Source of the DNA: Heliopora coerulea
Lineage: Eukaryota; Cnidaria; Anthozoa; Scleralcyonacea; Helioporidae
Assembly: GCA_030142905.1 (NCBI GenBank)
Contig: JASJOG010000267.1
Span: 152,501-216,500 of the forward strand
Length of the DNA: 64,000 nt
Direction: 5' to 3'
The notes under the pieces are model-generated. The model did not search any database, was not told the DNA's origin, and saw nothing but the letters and a program-made list of their open reading frames with translations. Position numbers and translations under genes: made by a program. Below are positions 10,373 to 20,298 of this stretch, piece after piece (the stretch's first letter is position 1; each line of letters opens with the position of its first letter).

Positions 10373-10854
10373 AACATTTTTCAGTTGACTTCGGCAGTGT
10401 AGGTTAATAGTGAAGTTATCGTTTCATAATACCCTGAGGACGATTCTGAAATCGAATTTAAAAGTAGTTAATGCTGAAATGGCCCAACAAAATTGTCTAC
10501 AAACCCAGTATAGTTCGGTTTCAAGTGTGTGTGTGTTTTGTAAGAATAACTAAAGTAAGAAGATTTCAATCAAAACTGCAAGTCCCCATGGTTTTACTTT
10601 TACAAGTTATAAATTCACGTTCAAGGCGTCATAATGAAATGATAACCTCTCTAACTATGAAATGTCTTTGTCTCAGTGTACTGAGACAAATTACATGGCC
10701 TCAAGATGACTTTGTTGTTTTTGCTTTGTTGTTTATTCTGGTCAAAATGTTTGTAGTTTTATATCTAATTTGACAATCAGTGTAATAAGATCTGGTGATA
10801 AAAATGTTGGAAATTTTATTCGTCTCATCGCTTGAGAACTAAGTCAATTCATTA

Positions 10855-10985
10855 GCTGTTTCTTCCTAACGTATTTTAACTATCCGAAAGTAGCGACCAC
10901 CCGAAAGTAGCGGCCCCTAAGGCCTGCTAAATCCGAAAGTAACGAGGGCCGTCACTTTCGGGATTCTACAGTGATGTCGCGAAGA
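10855..10985. repeat. CCGAAAGTARCG-word repeat with inverted copy
   Basis: CCGAAAGTAGCG or CCGAAAGTAACG occurs three times in about 60 bp, followed by the inverted CACTTTCGGG. It may be the remnant of a MITE end. No coding. Confidence 0.45.
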
Positions 10986-11039
10986 AGTTGGAGGCTTTCA
11001 GTTGACGTCGCGTCGACGTCGCCATCGTCCTTTCGTAAT

Positions 11040-11368
11040 CTCCCGAATGTCGGCTTGTCGCCCGCTCCTCATTTGTAAACCAAACATTTTGAACTTATCT
11101 TGAGAATATTTATCGCTAAAAAGTAGATATCTTTATCGCTAAGAAATAGATATCTTGGAATACTTTATTGCCAAATTTCGTTGCTATTTTGATATAGTCT
11201 GGTACGATGACTTCGTTTATTCAAAACAATTTCCTTCTTCCGTTACTGAAACAAAACGGTAAACCATCTTGTTTTGCTCGGAGATGAACAGTGCAGGATA
11301 TTCCGAGACAGAAGAACTAATCAGATTGCTTAAAAAACACTATCCACTGGCGAGGTATATGCTAAATA
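11040..11368. mobile_element. Dispersed element fragment, second member of the 18759-19200 family
   Basis: It matches 18825-19200 over its length. Shared blocks are CTTGTCGCCCGCTC, CCAAATTTCGTTGCT, CTTCTTCCGT..CTGAAACAAAA and the terminal GCGAGGTATATGCT. Confidence 0.65.
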
Positions 11369-11439
11369 ATTATATATACGTATATGCATTCATATGTATA
11401 CTTAAATGTATATAAATATATATAAAATCAACAAGAGTT

Positions 11440-12075
11440 CTGTACCAAGCATAGTTTAATAACACTAATAAAAAAAAATCAAGACCATACTTTAAAAATC
11501 AACGTTTTGGGACAAGCCCCTTTATCAAGATGTCTTATGTTAAGTCCCCGATGAATGAATGAGTCTAATTGGTACACCCAAAACCCTTCCCTCTCTGTAA
11601 GATTACTTCTATCTGCCATATCAATTATAATTTGCATTTTTTCCAAACCTTTATATCCCGGCCTTTATATCCCAAACCTTTATATTAAGGTTTCTCGGCC
11701 TTCTGTAAGTAACCACAGGTCTTTCCCCAAACACCTTTTTCATGTCCTCCGATGCATGTAATATCGGCCAAAGAGAATTAATAATCCCTACTTTTCTCTT
11801 TCTCCTTCTCGAATAGAAAATCCAAAAACTTCTCTTTATTTCCCCATTTAATAAAATCCCCTGTCATTCCCTTAAGTCTTTTATCAAATAATTTATCCGT
11901 TTCACAAATCCGTCTTAGTCTAAGTGCTTGTCCATAAGGGATTCCTCTTTTTACATGACTCGGATGACATGATTTATGGTTCAAATATTGATGTGTATCT
12001 GTACGTTTCGAGGAAATACGAGTCCTAAATTTTTTATTCTTAAACCTAACAATAACATCCAATAATGGAAGCTCT
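11440..12075 (-). pseudogene. PLE fragment: RT thumb region and 3' end
   Basis: The minus-strand frame (12062-11778) reads LLDVIVRFKNKKFRT, HQYLNHKSCHPSHVKRGIPY, LRLRRICETDKLFDKRLK and FLFEKEKEKSRDY. This is the segment between RT palm and nuclease in PLEs. After its stop the sequence continues as ..EDMKKVFGERPVVTYRRP. A PLE-type 3' end (CTTGATAAAGGGG..CAAAACGTT, minus strand) lies at about 11490-11530. It abuts another PLE fragment in the opposite direction. Confidence 0.8.
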
Positions 12076-13320
12076 TTGTTTGATCATTCCCATTTGGCTG
12101 AGTTCATTCTGAAGAATAATTATTTTGAATTTGAGAACAACATCTATAGACAGAAACTTGGTGCAGCTATAGGTACAAAGTTTGCTTCTTTCGCAAACTT
12201 GTTTATGCATAACTTAGAAAGTAAATTGTTAAATGAATACCATCTTGCTCCTTTGGTCTGGTGGAGGTTTTTGGATGACGTTTTCATGATATGGTTATAT
12301 GGAGAGGAAAGTTTTAAGGAATTTTTCACATATGTAAATTCTTATCACCCAACTATAAAATTTACATGGGAGTGGTAAAAAAGAGGAATCCCTTATCGAC
12401 AAGAACTTAGATTTAGGTGAATTTGTGAAACGGATAAATTATTTGAGGAAAGACTTAAGGGAATGAAAGGGGATTGTATTAAACGGGGATATGAAGAAAT
12501 TTTTTTGGATTTTCAATTCGAGAAGGCCAAAGAGAAAAGTAGGGATTGTCTCCTAAGTCGAAATACAAAATCCGGACATTTAAAGGGGGATAAGATTCCT
12601 ATAATTTCAAATTTTTAGCCAGCGTTATCGGGGACCAGGAGTATTATTGACTCTCTTTGGCTGACACTAGGAGGACATGAAAAAGGTATTTGTGTTCACT
12701 TCGTTCAGGTTCCGTAACACCAGGACTACAGGAATTCGCTCCAAATAACTTTTATTTTAATGAGTTCAACCCGAATATATCTATATATATGTTTAAAACA
12801 CTCTCCAGTGTTGTATACGCGTTGATCTGACTTCTATATCTGTTGTCTATCTATTTTTTTCTCTCCTATTACAAAACCCTGAGCTGTAATATATCTGTCA
12901 GTAAGAACCTACGTCACCAAACTTCCGTTTATTAAGTTGGCAGTCACTATAGTTACAGCCTAACATTTGGGGAAAGACCTATGGTTACTTATAAAAGGCC
13001 GAAAAGCCTTAAAGACGAGCTTGTGTGAGCTAAACGTAAAGGAGAAAGTAACGAAAATAGGGGGATGAAGAGGTGTGAAAAGAGAAGACAACAAATTTGT
13101 AAAAATGTCCAGTAAGGACGTACATTTGAGAAAAGGGGACGTACTTACCACATAAATTTTTCATTTGATTGTGATTCGGTAGGAGACGTTTACTTGATAA
13201 GGAGTAGAAAATGTCGAAAGATTTATGTGGGGAGTACTATAACGTCATTCCGAAAGAGATTTAACAATCAAAAGTGTAGTTTTAGGATAAATATGAGTGC
13301 CCAGTACAAAACGCAGAATA
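12076..13320 (+). pseudogene. PLE fragment: RT core, thumb and GIY-YIG domain
   Basis: The frame 12076-12378 holds the PLE RT core: GAAIGTKFASFANLFMHN and the catalytic WRFLDDVFMIW (a YIDD variant), then YHPTIKFTWEW and a stop. The segment present at the start of the neighbouring minus copy is missing here. The thumb resumes at KKRGIPYRQELRFR and ICETDKLFEERLKGMKGD. After the LTR insertion (12693-12965) come GERPMVTYKRPKSL and a GIY-YIG domain at about 13155-13300 (DVYLIRSRKCRKIYVGSTI, FRKRFNN). Several stops; inactive. Confidence 0.85.
12693..12965. mobile_element. Solo LTR inside a PLE
   Basis: A 273-bp insertion starts TGTTCACTTCG and ends GCCTAACA (TG..CA), between TTTG at 12689-12692 and TTTG at 12966-12969. 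Removing it and one TTTG gives AAAGGTATTTGGGGAAAGAC, which matches the homologous site in the neighbouring PLE copy (about 11715-11740, minus). No internal retroelement genes remain, as expected after LTR-LTR recombination. Family unknown. Confidence 0.75.
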
Positions 13321-13334
13321 AAGCCATGATAAAG

Positions 13335-14085
13335 ATAAAAATAAAGTTTTATTAGGTGCACTAACGTTTCGTCACATCACGCAATATCATCAGAGTGGAG
13401 ATATAATTACAGTTTACAGTGAATAAATAAATAGCTAGAGGTGTTATATTACAGGAAGTCATAAGCGGTAATACAAAATAACAGTGTTACGAAGACTAAA
13501 ATAACGAAAGAGGAACAGAACTGAGATTGCCATTTAAAGATGGTTTAAGTTTAGAAATTAAGAGGCTTTTTGTTATCTAAAGTTCAGGGGTTGACGAGCA
13601 AGAAGAAAAAATTTGAAATCATCAAGAGACGCAGGGTGGCCAATTTCGGAAAGATGTGACAGAGCGCTAGACAGTGAAGGGTTAAGACGTTTTCTGCGAG
13701 TAAGGACGGAGATTACCAAATGATCCAAGACTCGTGTGTCTAAATGGCGAGTCGTTTGATCCACATACATTGCGGTACAGCATTGATACGTAAAAGAATA
13801 GACAACATGAGACCTCAGACCTTTGGGAATTTTGTCCTTAAAGGTGAAGAAGTGGAAAAACGCTTGGTTGGACGAAAGACGAAAATAATGTTAACGTAGG
13901 GAAAGGTGGAAGAACAAAGACTGAGAACTTGTGCGAGGATTTGAAAAGCGTGAGTGCCGGTGAAAGGAAGACAGAAACACAGAACTTTTTTGAAATGGCC
14001 TTGAAACGAACACTTTATTCAAAAATGAACAAACACACTTACCAAGAAAATGAGTGGGACAACCGTTGAGTTTAATAAATTTTTA
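13335..14085 (-). pseudogene. PLE fragment: linker, GIY-YIG domain and 3' end
   Basis: The minus strand reads KDKIPKGLRSHVVYSFTYQC and AMYVDQTTRHLDTRVLDHL, the GIY-YIG core with its Arg helix, then NPSLSSALSHLSEIGHPAS and a stop at 13573. The PLE 3' end CTGATGATATTGCG..GACGAAACGTTAG follows at about 13365-13400. Upstream linker sequence extends with frameshifts to about 14085. It is one of three PLE fragments packed together in alternating orientation. Confidence 0.75.
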
Positions 14086-14184
14086 CGGAGGCCTTAGCCA
14101 AGAGCATGGCCACGAGTTCAGTATTTATGAGGTGGGAATGCCGATTAAGAGTATATTCAGAAACTATGAAATTTCCACTCGATT

Positions 14185-14450
14185 ATTATAAGTGAACAGA
14201 TGAAAGAAAAGTCGAGTGCCCAGCTACCTCCGCTTTTAATACCCGACCGGGACCTGTTGCGAAAATGCAACGTTTTGGCCTTCCGGCTGGGAATCGAACT
14301 TGCGACCCGGCGAATCTAGTACGATGCTCTGCCAACTGAGGAGCTGGAAGGCCAAAAAGTTGCATTTTCGCAACAGGTCCTGGTTGGGTCTTAAAAGTAG
14401 AGGTAGCTGGGCACTCGACTTTTCCTTCATCTGTTCACCTATAATAATCG
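14185..14450. repeat. Palindromic unit with a central tRNA-like sequence (family B)
   Basis: Arms of about 105 bp (14185-14290 and 14342-14450) are inverted copies that include GTCGAGTGCCCAGCTACCTC and CCTGTTGCGAAAATGCAAC. The loop holds the body of a tRNA-like sequence. The same design recurs at 40247-40520. Confidence 0.75.
14278..14353 (-). repeat. tRNA-like sequence, family B
   Basis: The reverse complement starts GGCCTTCCAGCTCC and ends CCGGAAGGCC. It has a D-arm CAGTTGGCAGAGC, an anticodon loop CTAGATT (AGA, Ser-like by loop only) and a T-arm GTTCGATTCCC. Two extra bases in the D region make it unlikely to be functional. Confidence 0.65.
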
Positions 14451-14508
14451 AGTGAAAATGTCATACTGTTTCTGTATATACATAAATATAAATATATGTG
14501 TTCAATCT

Positions 14509-14620
14509 GCAGACGTACGTTTTACTGTACTACAGCTCATCAGTGCAGCTCGGAACGAACTTGGATTGATAAGGGACCAGAGTGCTCAAACCGCTACTCG
14601 AGCGGTGGGCATTGCTTATA
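14509..14620 (+). repeat. Dispersed segment next to a microsatellite (first copy)
   Basis: CAGACGTACGTTT and about 110 further bases, ending CGGTGGGCATTGCTTA, recur at 39856-39965. Both copies directly follow a TA/TG-rich microsatellite and the word TTCAATCTG, and both lie beside family B tRNA-like units. Confidence 0.75.
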
Positions 14621-15527
14621 AATTTACGTATGATTATGTAAAATTACTTTAAGAACACAAAAGACATACGGTCAAGTATGTACATAACTGAAAAGTAAAT
14701 AGAGTTCTTTAACCAAGAATTATTTTTATTTGAGCTTTCAGCTATCTAACCGCAGCCTTCAACAGTAATTTAATAAATGGAAAAAAACCCCAGACCAATT
14801 ACTGTCTTAAACACAGACATACGAAGCGTAGTACAATGCAAAGCAATACATCATTGGCAGCGGTATTGTTTTTTTGAAAGAACAGAGTATTATGCCGAAA
14901 GCGATCTGGCTCTACTTTTTTCATCTTTGGTGGCGGCTGTATGTCGGGACTCTAAACATTTTCCGAGTTCGATAGTGTTTTAAATCAATGATCTTTGTTT
15001 TGTCGGAATCTGTCTTTTGACTGTATTTCTAAGCATAGTTGGCAATATTCGAACCCCGTGCAAACATCTTTAGATGTTCCTTTTTGCATTGAAGGATCCC
15101 CAAGTTTCACCAGTATATTACCTATGACAATCGGTGCGTGGTATTTGATTCGAATTATTCGAATAAAAAATAATTCTTGGTTTGAGAACGTCTATGCCCT
15201 TTGAAGAGAGTGATCAGGATGGTCTGATTCGAAGTGTGAAAACGAAGACCTTCGCCAAGAGAAGGCCAATGTTGCTGGCTTAACGAGCAGGCACTTAACA
15301 TGTAATGCGTGCATGCACCAAGAATATCTCTAACCAGACTAGGACTTGGTTTGTAGTGTGAACGAACTGAGATTCGAACTCGTACCTTAAAAAACAAAAA
15401 CGTTTCCTTTTCGAATTCTTATGCCTGAATGTTAACTCTAGTTTCTTGAAATATTACCTGACCTGAAAGTACAGACATAAAAATTGATACAGTTTCGCTT
15501 TGGAAGTAATCCTTACGCACTTGTAGA
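14621..15527. other. Gene-free stretch
   Basis: Only short open frames without recognisable domains. A connecting small exon of the elongase could lie anywhere between 7885 and 15882, but I could not identify one. Confidence 0.35.
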
Positions 15528-15771
15528 CCCATACAAAATTTTCACATGCTATTTCACTTATGAAAATTTTATTTTAGATGCGAATTCTCCATTCCTTATG
15601 TGAAGTACTTGTTTAGTACACCAAAATTTTTACATGTGAAATTTTGAACCAGTTCATTTCATATGTGAGAATGTTTCGATTTCATGTGTGAAATGAAAAT
15701 TTCACCTGTTAAAATGTTCCTATCCCAAATGATTTTCACCAATGAAATGACATGTGAAATTTTCGTAAGAG
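15528..15771. mobile_element. MITE W1, copy 2
   Basis: Same ends and internal word as 6473-6685: CCCATACAAAATTTTCACATG at the left, ACATGTGAAATTTTCGTAAG at the right, with several TTTCAYATGTGAAA forms between. It ends only about 110 bp before the first secure elongase exon. Confidence 0.7.
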
Positions 15772-15882
15772 GAAATTGAAACAAATTGAGTTGACTTTGC
15801 TTTCTTAGTAAGAAAATATTATCTCAATTCATATTATAGACCCTAGGAGTAATAAATGGTTCCTTGTCCCGTCCCTTTACAG

Positions 15883-16027
15883 TCCTCTTCTGGCAATTTC
15901 CGTATATATGTTAATCATAAAAGTTGGACCACGAATGATGGATGGTCGCCAGGGGTTCGAGCTTCGTATACCAATGGCTGCTTACAACTTTGGAGCGATG
16001 TTATTAAATCTGTACTGCTTTGTTGAG
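15883..16027 (+). CDS. ELOVL4-like gene, exon encoding TM1 and first loop
   Basis: Acceptor CGTCCCTTTACAG and donor GAG|GTAAGG. Starts in phase 2 (one base completes the previous codon) and ends in phase 0; 48 codons. [19 protein letters not shown] is the first membrane helix with the family's GPxxM, and [14 protein letters not shown] is the second. Confidence 0.92.
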
Positions 16028-19000
16028 GTAAGGAACTCCAAAATACTTAGTGTGCACGTAATAATAGATAGTTCTAATTAGTTGATTACGAGAAGAATCA
16101 CACTTACTCGCCCGAAAAAAGAGAGTTTATTGCCCTGGCGGACATTAGGGAGATTAAACTTCATATCGATTGGTATGGCAAACGCACTACGTCAAACGAA
16201 AACATCCTATCCAAAGACAATCAAGAGAAAGAAAATTTCTCACCTTAAATTGAAATGTGAAATAGCTCAGCAAATATTAATAAATCAAGAATCATGCAGT
16301 ATAGAGCCTGTAAAAACCCAGAAAACCAACTCTATACTGTACGTAGAATCTTCCGAACGCGACGCTTACTCCCCTCAATTCCAAGGGCGGAAGAACGGGG
16401 ATCTAGGTGGGCTGTAGTTTCAGTGGCGTAGTTAACTCATTTTGAATGGGGGGAGTCTAGCTTAGTTTTCCCGAGAATTGTGTATTTTAAAAGATTGCCC
16501 GAATTTAATTTGACACGCATTCAGGCCATGTATGGTGTACCGTCGCCTCCTCACCCCCAATATGTGAATTAAATATAAAGTAGTTGCCAAATAGGATTTT
16601 GACCTAGTTTACCTTACCAAATTTTGCCCGAATTTTTTGCAAACTTAGGAGAGGGGGTTGTCACACACCCATAATCTGCGCTCCTGTGTAGTTTCTAGGG
16701 GTGTAACGATTAATCCAGTTCTCGGTTAATCGCGATTATGACCATTTGGTTTGATTCACGATTTTTTAGTTCCACATTTCAATTTTCGTTCGATTTGAAT
16801 TGTTCCTAGGTTGCCCTTGAAAGGTGTCTTTGAAGCATCAAATACAAATAAAAAGACACTTGGTTTTCAAATTTTTAGCGATCTTTTATTCAAATGAGTT
16901 CTTATTTTATGACATCAGAATTCAGAAACCTTTAAAAACGGTGCTATTGATTCAGGAGCTAAGGAGTTTGTACACCATAGTTCGTACGCCATTTTGTGTT
17001 GCCTGGTAAAAAGTTAAGGGTTTTTCAGTTTTGAATCCTATTAAAGGAGTTGCTGTTTGAAATGTTTGGATAATCGAATCGAAATATTCGAAATCGAAAG
17101 GCAATAATCGAAATCGAATCGAATCGAAAGGTATATGAATCGTTACAACCCTAGTAGTTTCCCCAGAATTTCTAACAAGGGGCATAAAGTTCCCAAATAT
17201 TTATAGCCTTAGGACTGAAAACGTGCTAATTATTATCTTAACAAATGGTACTAGGAAGCTGTCCCCTATATTATACCTCTATTAAAATAATCATGACAAG
17301 TAGTAATCAAAGAACCAGGAAGCTGTATCCTATGCTATATCTTTATTAAAATAACAATCATGACAAGTAGTAATCGAAAAACTAGGAAGCTGTATCCTGT
17401 TTTATCTTTATTGAAATAACAATTATGACAAGTAATAATCAAAAAACCTTGGCGATAATCTCTGACGAAATATAAACAGTTTTGCTCAGTATATCATATC
17501 ACACGCGATGAAGCCATGACAGATTTTAATTTTTAAGAATCATTTATTAAACAATTGACTGGCGATCCGTTGCCGCAACAAACTCTGATTACATAAAATA
17601 TGTTTAACAATTACTCACCGAAGTGGAAGTGAATAGTAACTGCTTATTGATCGAGCGTGAGGTCTGTACAGTGAAATATCGCACCGAGAATTTTTATTAC
17701 GGACCGAGCGAGCGCAGCGAGCCGAAGTCCGTGCAAAACCCAAAGGTCCGATATTTCACTGCACAGATCGAACAAGTGAGGTGAGCAAGCTGTATATTAT
17801 ATGGTCTCAACAAAAATTTTCAGCTGTCATCTGTCTGGCTTTTGTTAGCGTGCGTTTGCTGGCTTCCTCATTTTCATTTGCTACGCTCTGCACAAACAAG
17901 GTTGTTCGTCAGCTTTTCTTACCATTGCCCATGGAAAGCAGTTCCTTTCCAAGCACAAACCAAGAGAGTTTAAATGCCTGTGGAAAACGTTTTAACATAA
18001 GTCTTGCCATGCAAAACGATTGTGGATATTACAATTATAAACTCATTGGACATTCCAACAAGCATATTCATTTGGGTTTTATTTATTCGAAATCTTTCAA
18101 AAAATACGTGGTTAGAATATAGAAATGGAACTTTTTCAAAAAGAAATCTGATCACGAATTTAACATCATTTTAAAGAAACCATGGTTTATGCGAAAGTAG
18201 TTCAACGACTTGAAGATTGAACGTTTTTCAGTCTTCATCATAACTTCAGTCTATCACAACACGTCGACGTGATGTTTAAGTCTGATTTCGTTCACTAAAC
18301 AGTAGTTTTAGCCTTCTGACCAATTAGAAAGGCCTCTATCTCTCTTTGACTGCCTTGTTTTTCTTAAGGCTCTTCCGAACGAAAATTTGCATTTTATTTT
18401 GGTTCCTCGTCAAGATAGTAAATTTCACGAGGAGATTATTGCTCATTTTCATCCATTTTATCCATTATTGCCTGGTTGCTCTTTAGTGTGCTAAATGCTG
18501 CATTTTTTGTTCCTTATTTTGTTAAAACAATTATTAGTAAGCGTGTTTTTCGATACAAAAATCTTTGAAATTTTCACTAACCAGGAAAACATCCGGGACA
18601 CCTGTTCGGATACACATTTTGCCGGACCGTGCGTTAACCAATGAGAACTCAGGATACAAGAAAGCCATGTAATAGTAGTGGATATTTACCGAGCCACGAA
18701 GCGGCATGTTAAATATCTAAACTATTCACCAACACTGAGGTGAATAACTGTTTTTAGCATATACCTCGCATAATCGTTTTCACACACATTTTTTTAAATT
18801 TTTAAAATAATTTTTTAGAACTGTTGCTTGTCGCCCGCTCGTAATTTTGTAAACAAGACATCGAGAATACATCTTGAGTGCATTTATCGCTCAAAATTAA
18901 GAGAAATGCATATCTCTGAATACTTTAACACCAAATTTCGTTGCTTTTTCGGTATTGTCTGACACCGCGGCTTCGTTTATTAACGTTAAAACTTTTCTTC

Positions 19001-20259
19001 TTCCGTAACTGAAACAAAATGGGAAGTCCTCTTGTTTTCTTCGAAGGTGAATAGTACAGGATATCCCAAGGCAGAAGAACCAATCAGACATTGCAAAAAG
19101 CACAGTTCACCCCGAGATATATGCTAATGCGGGATATTCCGAGATAGAGCAACGAATCAGATTGTGCAAAAAACGCTATTCACCTGCGAGGTATATGCTG
19201 AAGTTCATTAACCCTTTCCTGCACACGATTGTTGTAAAGCAATTTACAACAATGGAACAAATGAAAGAACAAAGCAAAAAAAAACAAGAGAGAACAAAAG
19301 ATAGAAGGAAAAGGGCACAAAATATTTATGTTGGCTCTTCGTTGGTTTGCATGTCACTCAGTTTTAGTGATGTTCACAGTTATTTCTCCAGAGGCTACAC
19401 TTTTCTTCGATATCGATGGCTGTAAAACATGCTTTTTCTTTCCCTGCTGGGAGCTATGCTCTTTGGCCAAGGAAAAATTGAAAGTAGTTGACTTCCGGCG
19501 ACCCTTTCCACCAACAAAACGTCTACCACCAGTAGCGTAAGCAGGACAGGGGTAGGGGCAATTCGCGATCCCCACTTTTCGCCCAGACCAGGTATGTCGG
19601 CGCATTCATGTCATTTGTCAGTACAGCAAGCTCGTCCATCGCGGATTCAGTTTGCATTTGCAACACAATAATGATAAGTCATTAAATAAAATCAATTTTT
19701 TAAAGTTAAGTGTATGAACAGCGTACAATTCGAGGAATCGTGTTTCTACCGATGAAATGGTATGGTTCGTGAGTACCGACAGCTTTGGTCTGTCCTCAGA
19801 AAAAAGTGGTGGTGGGGATGATGGCTGAACTACCAGTTGATACGTTGGTATATGTCATACCTCACGTGACGTGGTGCACATATCCGTTTAACAGTTCGTC
19901 TTCAAAATTTAATATCAGTCAGAGTTGGCTACGTAGAAATTGTTCACTCTTTTATCGAATTTTGTTGATCGGAAATTTGTGACGGAAATGCTCTGATTGA
20001 TTTTTCCTTAGTTACATTTGTCGTTACATTTCGAGTGTCTTGTCGGTACATTCGTCTCAAATTTCATCTTCCCCCCAAATTTCAAATTCGTGGATACGTG
20101 ACAGTTTACCGCAGATTCTTGTGCAGTATCTAAGAGTATCGTTCCTGATGAATCTTGCATATTCCCTTCGATTTGCTTCATCAGACGGTATTGTATGAAC
20201 TTTTGAACTCCCAGAGTTTCGCCAGTTGTTTGTTACACACACACACACACACACACACA

Positions 20260-20298
<39 letters not shown>

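Larger units (their letters stand above)
9903..10440. repeat. Large imperfect palindrome holding two tRNA-like sequences
   Basis: About 220 bp at 9903-10125 reappear inverted at about 10195-10430. Shared blocks are GAAACGATAACTTCACAATTAA, TCGCGACAACTTAACGCTATCC and CACTGCCGAAGTCAACTGAA. Each arm contains a tRNA-like sequence. It could be a composite of two inverted insertions of the same repeat, or a foldback element. Confidence 0.8.
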
